Source of the DNA: Rhodosporidiobolus odoratus | Taxonomy: Eukaryota > Basidiomycota > Microbotryomycetes > Sporidiobolales > Sporidiobolaceae | Length of the DNA stretch: 64,000 bases | Reading direction: 5' to 3' | NCBI GenBank assembly: GCA_034387635.1 | Contig: JAOANU010000021.1 | Span: 248,001 to 312,000 of the forward strand | Part shown: piece by piece, positions 57,116 to 64,000 of the stretch | How positions within the stretch are numbered: the stretch's first letter is position 1 | Layout of the letters: each line of letters starts with the position of its first letter | Made by a program: the position numbers and the translations under genes | The notes under the pieces: model-generated | Databases searched by the model: none | What the model saw: the letters and a program-made list of their open reading frames with translations, nothing else | Told to the model about the DNA's origin: nothing

Positions 57116-58448
57116 ATGCCACCCACCCGCTGTACCCGCAGCTCGTCGTCGGAACAACTACCTGACAACGTCTCTTCCTCATCCCCATCTCAGCCAACCG
57201 TTTCTGCTATCACGAACCCGCCTGCTGCTACGAAACGCCGCTCGACCGAGACTGCGACAAGGTCCCCGGCGAAGAAACGCGCCCGCAAGCAGGTCGAGCC
57301 CGACGGGACACAACAAGTCTCTGCCTCAATCTTGCCACTAGATGCAAAACTACGTCTGGCAGACGCAGACGTCTTCTACCTGCCTCACTTCGTCCAGGAC
57401 GAGGTCAAGGCGAAAGAGTGGTACCAGGGCTTGCTGGATCTGCCGGACTGTGCGTCTCTTTCCTGCGACATGGAGCAGAAATATCCTCATCTTGTGCTGT
57501 TTCTTCACGATGCTCCTCGCGTTCTCCCATACTGCATGGCAACTGCGCTCGTCACCTCCTCACTCTGGACCGGCAGGGTACCGACCGACCCTCCGCGTCT
57601 ACGGCAAAGACGTAACCCAGTCTCGACAGATAGCTGGTTAGCAGTCTTTACCTTTTCCCCAATTCTCCTGCATGTCCCCTCGCTTCAATTGCCAGTCGAC
57701 GGCACTGTGTCGCGGTATCGCAGCTGCGACGCCCTTCCTGCTCTTGCATCTAGTGTATTCACGCGCGTCCTTGCACAGCTTATGCCAACGACCCGAACCT
57801 TACGGTGAAATACTCCGGCCACCCTGTCAAAATGCAGTACGACATTCCGCCCTTACTGCAGGAGATCTGGGACAAGGTTGAAGAACGGCTGCAAGTCAAG
57901 TTCAATCACTGCATGCTAAATCTGTATGAGGACGGAAAGTGAGTTTCGCTCGTCCTCGTGTATCTGATCAGGTGATTCTCTGCGCTGCCTTGGGGCTGGG
58001 CTGATCGTTGCGTCCGACTCAAACAGTGTCTACATTGGGAATCACCGTGATAACAAGGAGAACCGGTCAGTTTGCTTTTTCTTCTTGCCTTGCGTCACGC
58101 TTCTTCGAGCAAGCCGGGTTTCTTTGGGTGTCCGCCGTACTGATGCTTCTGCTCACCTTCAGAGTCATCGCCTCTCTCTCGCTTGGCGCCACCCGCACTT
58201 TCAACCTGACGCATACCTCCCCTCCCTCCGCTTCTTCCACTTCCGCTCAATCGGCGACCGAATCCCCTTTGTCAACCTCACCTAACTCCACCGAACCCCT
58301 CTCATACTCCCATACTCTTCCGCTGACTTCGGGCTCACTGCTCATCATGCAAGGAGCGACTCAGCAAAAGTGGAAGCACCAGATTCCAAAGGAGAAAAAG
58401 GTCAAGGACGGGAGGATCAGTCTGACGTTTCGGCAATTGGTGTTCTAG
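57116..58448 (+). CDS. AlkB-family DNA/RNA dealkylation dioxygenase (ALKBH2/3-like)
   Basis: Fe(II)/2-oxoglutarate dioxygenase expected to remove 1-methyladenine and 3-methylcytosine by oxidation. Exons 57116-57449, 57577-57636, 57779-57938, 58027-58065 and 58163-58448 join in phase to 292 residues. A basic N terminus with NLS-like KRRSTET and KKRARK leads to FYLPHFVQDEVKAKEWYQGL. The fold has RPTLRVYGKD, the substrate-loop region NLTVKYSGH, LQVKFNHCMLNLYEDG, iron ligands H191 and D193 in YIGNHRDNKEN, distal His 270 in KWKHQIPK, and the AlkB hallmark RxxxxxR at R282-R288. A Ser/Thr-rich insert (residues about 216-245) interrupts the fold after TFNLTH and is not usual. The residue set supports an active enzyme. 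Confidence 0.93.
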
Positions 58449-58685
58449 GTCGCCGGTGCATGTCATGAGCGCGGTGGTGCGTTACGCTGTCCCTGTTAAG
58501 CGGCTTGTGTGTGAAGAAACGACAGGAACTAAAACGAACAGGTCGAAATGCAGGAAGATGCCAATCCGCAAAACCCTGCCGTGCCGCCCCACTTCGGATC
58601 TACCTTCCTTTCTCTTCCTCTTCCCTTCCGTTTCTCCCATCGTTCAATCAGCCCTCTTCTTCGTTCTATCGTGTCACACCCGGAC

Positions 58686-60172
58686 ATGTCCTCTGCACCT
58701 GCACCTCAAAATCGTCTGACAGCGGTCCTGACCGGTCCGTCGTCCTATCTGTATAGCGCCTCTCGCGTCGGCCGACACTGACTTGTACCCCTTACTCGTA
58801 ATCTAGGCGCGGCTAGCGGCATTTCTCTCGCCCTCGCCCGATCACTTCTTTCCCTTTCACCCTCCACCGCATTCCCAGGTTACAACCTCCTCCTCATCGA
58901 CCTCTCCTCCACCCGTCTTATCGCAGTCTGCACCGACTTGCGCGCGCAATTCGGAGAAGAGAGGGTAGATTGTGCGGTGGCGGACGTGACGGACTATGAA
59001 GCTTTGAGTAGGGCGTTTAAGCAGGCTAGGGAAAAGGGGAGGGAAGGATGGAATGGACGGGTTGATGTGGTAGGGGCTATTGCAGGGATATCGCAGGTAC
59101 GGCTCGCTTTAAACTCGTATTGGTCTTTGCCACACAGAGTCGTTCATTCGCCTTTTGTTCCAGCGCAGGTCTTGACGACGCCGGATGGGAAAGATCCGTT
59201 TCTTTCCTCAGCCCGATTGCCCGACGAGAGCTGTGCAGAAGCGCCAAATGTGCCAAATCTCAAGGTCATCGATGTCAACCTGAAGGGCGTGCTGAATACC
59301 GTTCATTTGGCTGTCGGTTCGTTCGCGTTCTTTCTTCCCTGAATTCCTCTTTCCTGCCCCTTCCTTTACGTCCCCTTCCAATCTGATCCCACTTCCGATC
59401 AGCCCACTTCCGCTCGCAGTTCCCTCTCGCCTCTCCATTCTCCTCCTCCTCCTCCTCCTCCTCCTCCTCCTCTCCCTCCCTCCCTCTTCGCGGCAAAATC
59501 ATCTGCGCCGGGTCCTCCGCTTCCCTTTACCCCTTTCCTAATGAATCTCTGTACGGCGCCTCCAAGCATGGAGTTTTGGGTCTGGTGAGGAGTCTGGCTC
59601 CGGTTTTGTATGGAGAACATATCATGATAAACGCGATTGCGCCCAGTTTGGTCGGTGCGCCTCTTTTCCCCTCCCATTATTTCTCTTTCTCCTTCTCCGA
59701 TCTGCTGCCGAGTGGCCTTGTTATACAGGTGGCTTATACCTGACTGTCTATATGTGACCTGCAGAAACTGGAATCGGAAATCCCGCTGCTTTCGACGCCG
59801 TCAGGGAGAAAGGGTGCCTCACCCCGATGTCGACCGTTACAAAGGCTGTGACGGAGGTCTTGCTGGACTGGGAGGGTGAAGGTAGGGGGTTGACCGGTAC
59901 GTCTCTGTAGCTGTCCCGCCTTCGGTCGGCTTCTCATTCGGTCTGCGGACGAACTGACCTTTTCTCTCACTGCTGATTCGCGAGCAGGTCAGATCCTCGA
60001 ACTTTGTCTCTCACATATTCTCCTCCGTTTGCCGCCCAGAGTACCAAACGATGATGAGCAGAGATGTTTGGATATGATTTGGCCTTGGGAGGAAATTGAA
60101 CGGAGTGTGGGCGGGTGGAAAGGGAGGGAGGGATGGTTGAAGCGGAAGGGGGTCGGAGTTGTCAGGGAGTAG
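58686..60172 (+). CDS. short-chain dehydrogenase/reductase with internal polyserine
   Basis: NAD(P)-dependent classical SDR. Exons 58686-58734, 58807-59096, 59169-59316, 59403-59654, 59765-59896 and 59988-60172 join in phase to 351 residues. The cofactor loop TGAASGI is created by the first splice (residues 16-22). It is followed by LLLIDLSS, the AGIS segment in place of NNAG, VIDVNLKGVLNTVHLAV, the catalytic Ser in ICAGSSAS, and the catalytic YxxxK at Y213 and K217 in LYGASKHG, then INAIAPSLVETGI. A (TCC)10 microsatellite at 59441-59470 plus TCT encodes 11 serines just before ICAGSSAS, and the frame is open on both sides. The Asp in the LIDL segment suggests NAD preference. The overall pattern resembles 15-hydroxyprostaglandin dehydrogenase-type SDRs; the substrate is unknown. 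Confidence 0.88.
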
Positions 60173-60475
60173 CTCCTGCCACCTTGCAATCGCGATGTCG
60201 AAGTTACGCCGAGGTATCAGAGACAGCGAGAGCTAGCAAAGAGGATCCCTGCTCGAGCAGCACACAGAGTATGGGGAACTCGAGATGGCTATATTTCGCT
60301 CGACCTTCTCAGTCCATACGGAGCATCTGCCTCTCCGGCGTGCAAAATGCCCGCCCGCCCGATTTTCCGACCCCCGTTCATCCTCTTCCTGTCGCCTCTT
60401 TTCCTTTCGATCCACCTCCAGTCCCTCTCGCTTCTCCTGCGTACGCCCCGCCCCGCCCACATCCCGCTTGCTTTC
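60173..60475. other. convergent intergenic region of SDR and bL34m
   Basis: 303 bp between facing stop codons, which should hold both 3' UTRs. Nothing else is seen. Confidence 0.5.
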
Positions 60476-60910
60476 TCAATGCGACAAGTACTTCCTGCCC
60501 TTATTCCACCTCCTAACCAGTACCTTCCTCCCATTCCTACTCCTCTTCCTCGCCAAAAACCCATGCGTCCTCTTCCGCTTAACCTGCGAGGGTTGGTACT
60601 CGGCGCCGTAGACGGCTGTCCTGACTTGTTCCCCTCCGAGTCCGATCGACGACGGGGATGACTGGGCGAGTGGAGAGAGGATTGAGGAGGAGAAGGAGGA
60701 GGGAGAGAGGGAAGGACGGCCAGAGGAGCGGAAGAGGGTTAGGGAGGTTAGGGCTGTGGGGCGGAAGAGTGGGGTGGTGTGCAGTGCTCGTGATGTCGAT
60801 ACGACTGTGGTGGTCGTTGGTCGTCCTGATGAGGTGATTGAGGGAGAGAGAGCTGAGGAGGGAGAGGTCCGGAGAAGGGACGAGGGGAAGCTACGCGGTA
60901 GGCGGGGCAT
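60476..60910 (-). CDS. MRPL34: mitochondrial large-subunit ribosomal protein bL34m
   Basis: Single exon, 144 residues. The Ser/Thr/Arg-rich N-terminal 90 or so residues ([20 protein letters not shown]) form a mitochondrial presequence. The last 45 residues are the bL34 core: [20 protein letters not shown], then [20 protein letters not shown], which binds 23S-type rRNA in the large subunit. The pattern PS..KRKR.HGF..R is diagnostic. No intron is needed. Confidence 0.95.
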   Translation of the reverse strand: MPRLPRSFPSSLLRTSPSSALSPSITSSGRPTTTTVVSTSRALHTTPLFRPTALTSLTLFRSSGRPSLSPSSFSSSILSPLAQSSPSSIGLGGEQVRTAVYGAEYQPSQVKRKRTHGFLARKRSRNGRKVLVRRWNKGRKYLSH

Positions 60911-61313
60911 GATCAGTGTGCGTGGGAGGTTGACTGTGGTCCTGGTGTGGTGGTTTGGCTACTTTAAGCGTATCTTTGTAGGTGTGCGAAGTGGAGAGGA
61001 AGCAAGAGCCAACTTACTGTATTCGTCCTTGTTGTCCTTTCTCACTCCCACTTCGTCTGCTGGTCGAGCACGAAACAGCCGCCCGCTTTACCAGCGTATA
61101 TCGATATCACGCACAAACCCCGACGTATGGGCCCGCGCCCGCCGACCCTGGTCTCGCCCGTCGCACTCTCGACTCGGATGTTGGCCGCGAAATGAACCAT
61201 GAACCGAACACGGCACGAGGTACGCTACACTTACCTACTTACGGGAAGGTAGCGCAAGCTGAACGATCTCTCAAACAGGAGCAACGACTTCGACCATCTC
61301 CCTCGCGTCTCCC
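60911..61313. other. upstream region of bL34m
   Basis: 403 bp without a convincing ORF. Contains the bL34m promoter and possibly the former promoter of the F-box relic that follows. Confidence 0.45.
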
Positions 61314-62264
61314 ATGAATACCTTTTCTTCTTTCCCCCCCAAATGCCAGTGTGAAACCCGACTCAGTCTTGTCCGCACCGCAGGCTCGTCTTCCCACCGA
61401 ATTGGTCGCCAGACTGACGTTCTCCTCGACGATGAAGCGACTCTCGCAGCTTGCGCCCTCGTCTGCCGTTCTTTTCTCACCCCCGCCCGACAAAAGCTCT
61501 ACCACACCCTCTCCTTCACGGTCACATACGACTGCATCGCTGGATCCTGGCGTGTCCTCCATCCTGCCCATGTACCGATCGTTGCTACGTTACAAGCGCC
61601 CCCATATCTGCGTCCATTCGTACGGGACCTCCAGGTCGACGACTCAGCCACTGAGCTGTATGAAGACGACCCCGACGGCATGGATCTCTGGCACGACTAC
61701 CTGGGTGTGGGTGCCTTTGGTATCGCTAGCTGGGATGAGTTGGAACAGGCCGGCCTGTAGGACGAGTTACTGGAAGGCTTGGAGGAACAATCGCAGGAGA
61801 ACTCCCGGCGGGCTGTCGAAGGTATCGCAATCACGCTCATTGAGCTAAGAGCGGTTACGCTTGATATTGGCATGCACGATGACGAGGCAGCGGAAATGTG
61901 GAGCTGGGCTTCTTCCCTTCCATCCTTGCGCACGTTGACCCTTCCCTACGCCTTCGACATCGCCACTTACGACATGGACAACGAGACAGCGTTTCCTTCT
62001 TTAAGGTCTCTCGCACTGCGTCCTTGCTGGTTCAGCCAGCAGGGCAGGTACCGAACAGAATTTGGGGAGTGGAGCGGAAAGTGGGCCCAACGGTGGATAC
62101 TCGTGGAAACCCCTGTAATACGATGGTGGCCTTCTGCTCAGGTTGGCGACTTGCGGTGTAACGCAGGACATACTCGAGCGCGGGCACCAGCATCGGATGG
62201 AAGCGCTCGCCGACTCGAGAAAACCGCTCGTCGCCTTTCCTTCCTGGTGGGCGACCCTTGTTAG
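61314..62264 (+). pseudogene. F-box-like gene with a frameshift and an in-frame stop
   Basis: The F-box is split over two frames: QARLPTELVARL (frame of 61351) and VLLDDEATLAACALVCRSFL (frame of 61314), meeting near 61418 with no room for an intron. The second frame runs on (YLRPFVRDLQVDDSATELYE) to a TAG at 61758-61760 and then continues in the same frame with coding sequence (DELLEGLEEQSQENSRRAVE, WSWASSLPSLRTLTLPYAFD). The stop therefore looks like a nonsense change, plausibly CAG to TAG. Sequence near the end (after about 62060) loses coding character. Confidence 0.6.
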
Positions 62265-62841
62265 ACGGGGAAGGGTCATGGCGACATAACTGCGGTGCTG
62301 TGCTCTTTGGAAAGGAAGCTGAGGCAGCTTGTCTCGTCTCCTAGTTCTGTATCATGCTGCGACGTTTATTGCTCGCCCTGTCGTTCTCAATGCGTGTTGT
62401 CTCGCGCATGCTGTCGCAATTGACCTCTCGGGCGTGCCGACTTGCGCTTCTGTCTGCACCGCCAAGTAAACCGTCACGCAGGCCCTTTGTTGCAGTACGG
62501 ACCAACCTCATTTCGCAACTTCATTTCGTTCTCCCTCGTACAAACCCCTCGATCCGACAATGAGCGCGTAAGAGGCGGACCGAAGTCACATGTACGCTAG
62601 AGGAATTGCTACCATCGTCCTCTCTGCGCCGCCTGCTCCCGTCGACGAAGTCAAGGAAGGGTCGAAGGATGGATCGGTGACAGAAGCTGAAGGCGCAGAT
62701 GCTGCAGGGCAAGGTGCGCCTTATTCTCTCCAGCATACAGAGTGCAAAAGTTACGCCGCGCGTCCGCTGTACGAGCAGATCTTGCAACGACCGGCCTCGC
62801 TCTTCCCGTTCCACAATGTGACCTAGCTCACTCGTGGTACT
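62265..62841. other. intergenic, possibly part of the next relic
   Basis: 577 bp. A plus-strand piece with APPAPVDEVKEGSKDGSVTE (near 62624) has coding-like composition and could be an upstream exon or degraded N terminus of the following F-box relic. No model was possible. Confidence 0.3.
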
Positions 62842-63589
62842 CCACAGGCTCGCTTCCCTGTGGAGCTGTTCGACCTTATTTGTCTTTCGTGCACGACAAA
62901 CCTACTCTCGCAGCTTGCAACTCGCAGCTTGCGCTCAAGTCTCGCATACCTTCCTGTCTTTCGTTCAGCCTGCACTCGATTTTACCTTGTTCTTGACCGC
63001 AGTGGACGAAGACTGCTGGTCCTTCCTGTCCCACACTTTATAGTCGCTGGCCACGACTCTTCAACAGAACGTACACGTCGCGGCTCTCGTGCGCGAGCTG
63101 ACGCGCAAAGACGACGCGCTCCAACTTTACGACAGGAGTGCTGGGACGCCAATAGCTGGCAGCGGCGATTCACCATGGAACCTTAGGGCAAGTCATGGAA
63201 CAAGCTCGACGACTCATCGCCGCAGCTATTCCGCGATAAATTGGATAACAATGCCGAGGAGAGCGCCTGGTTGGCGTTCGAGCCTACCTTAGAAGCTCTT
63301 GCCAATCTCGAAACTTCAAGTCTACACCACTCGAGTCGTCCAAACCTTTTCCGAAGAAGAAGAACTCTGGGACTGGGTTTCTTCCCTCGCATACTTCAGA
63401 TCACTAATTATCCCTTTCCCCGAGTCAGCTGCCACAGATGGTCAAGTGCTGAGCGGAGGGCGGGATGGCCGGGAGTTGCTTGGGGTGATGGGTGCGCACT
63501 TTGGTGGCGAAAGTTATTCAGGTGAGGTTGGGAAGTGTAGGGCTCGTGAGGGTAAGTCTCTTTCTTTCTCTACTCCCGGTCCCTGTTAG
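62842..63589 (+). pseudogene. F-box-like relic, related to the upstream relic
   Basis: The F-box again lies in two frames: RFPVELFDLI, then FVHDKPTLAACNSQLALKSR. A third frame further on carries VVQTFSEEEELWDWVSSLAYF then RSLIIPFPESA. This resembles the segment EAAEMWSWASSLPSLRTLTL of the relic at 61314, so the two are decayed tandem copies. At least two frame changes; no intact ORF covers the domain order. Confidence 0.5.
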
Positions 63590-64000
63590 AGCTACGGAGG
63601 GTTATCAGCTGACCTGTTCCGCGGACAGTCCCCTCACCCCCTGGTCACGGTCAGCGACGGAGGGGTGCACACCTCCACCGCTCCCCCTTCCTCCAGTGCT
63701 CCCGGTCTCGGTGTTATGACTGTGCGTTAGTTCCTCTCACATCACTGCATGCTTTGGTAGCTGACCTACCTTGCAATGGTACAGGGTTGTATTGCCATCC
63801 GACTCTCCCTTTCCATCAAGACTCGGCGCATTGCCTCTCTTTCGAGGTGAGTTGTCTCTGACTGATGATCGAGTATGGCTTGCTATGATTATTCCAGCTC
63901 GTGCTGCAGGGCTTTGTTTAGTCACTCCCTTTGTAGTAGCAACGCATCCCCTGGTACAGGGCCGGATCACTCCCCTTAATTGTATGTCGAGTGCCAAGCC
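63590..64000. other. right window edge, nothing assigned
   Basis: About 410 bp. Possible splice-like sites but no ORF with clear coding bias; it may be the tail of the relic or an intergenic region. Confidence 0.35.

Noticed and set aside
1..64000. CRISPR arrays, insertion sequences, LTR elements, telomere repeats
   Set aside because: No regularly spaced direct repeats, transposase or reverse transcriptase motifs, or telomeric runs were seen by eye; short decayed elements could be missed.

Overview
The window is eukaryotic nuclear DNA from a fungus, most likely a GC-rich basidiomycete red yeast of the Sporidiobolales (Rhodotorula/Rhodosporidium type). The reasons are dense short introns (about 50-100 nt, donors mostly GTGCGT, GTACGT or GTGAGT, branch sites like CTGAC), codons strongly biased to C or G at third positions, micro-exons, Ser/Thr/Pro-rich linkers, and families such as a Kre9/Knh1-like wall protein, Ede1, Listerin, Atg2 and Mcy1. 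There is no operon, CRISPR or bacterial mobile element, and no convincing tRNA or rRNA.

Layout, left to right. 1-963 (-): 3'-truncated Kre9/Knh1-like secreted protein. 1384-6499 (-): Ede1/Eps15 endocytic scaffold. 6645-7698 (+): glycinamide ribonucleotide formyltransferase (Ade8), 145 bp from the EDE1 start. 8099-11052 (+): tandem F-box-like pair, the first disrupted, the second intact. 11219-14580 (-): CENP-I/Mis6 inner kinetochore protein. 14921-22000 (-): Atg2. 22418-24984 (+): unidentified cysteine-containing protein with unresolved exon joins. 26575-28626 (-): membrane-anchored cysteine synthase (Mcy1 type). 28916-35395 (-): Listerin/Ltn1. 35974-37475 (+): Nop16. 38261-39047 (+): F-box relic. 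40506-43177 (-): membrane-anchored GH26-like glycosidase. 43664-44430 (+): small hydrophilic protein. 45136-45922 (+): Ser/Pro-rich exons. 47672-48737 (-): SET-domain protein. 49253-50277 (+): ALKBH7-like dioxygenase. 50863-52933 (+): secreted protein of two-Cys repeats. 54483-55100 (+): unknown two-exon gene. 55110-55772 (-): F-box relic. 56204-56972 (-): cytochrome bc1 subunit 10. 57116-58448 (+): ALKBH2/3-like DNA repair dioxygenase. 58686-60172 (+): short-chain dehydrogenase. 60476-60910 (-): mitochondrial ribosomal protein bL34m. 61314-64000: at least two more F-box relics.

The genes do not form one pathway. Most are single-copy housekeeping genes: purine synthesis, endocytosis, autophagy, ribosome assembly and quality control, respiration, kinetochore and alkylation repair. 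They sit in compact head-to-head pairs, with start codons only 145 bp apart at EDE1/ADE8 and 143 bp apart at QCR10/ALKBH2-like. Between them lie fast-evolving accessory loci, mainly F-box/leucine-rich-like genes. Five of the six are interrupted by frame changes or a stop, whereas multi-kilobase core ORFs are clean, so the breaks look like real gene decay more than bad sequence.

The most unusual items are the QCR10 gene structure (8-nt first coding exon, probable GC-AG intron, stop codon split by an intron), the secreted two-Cys repeat protein, the F-box graveyard, and an Ede1 tail with repeated acidic phenylalanine motifs. I did not find a clearly new multi-gene system.
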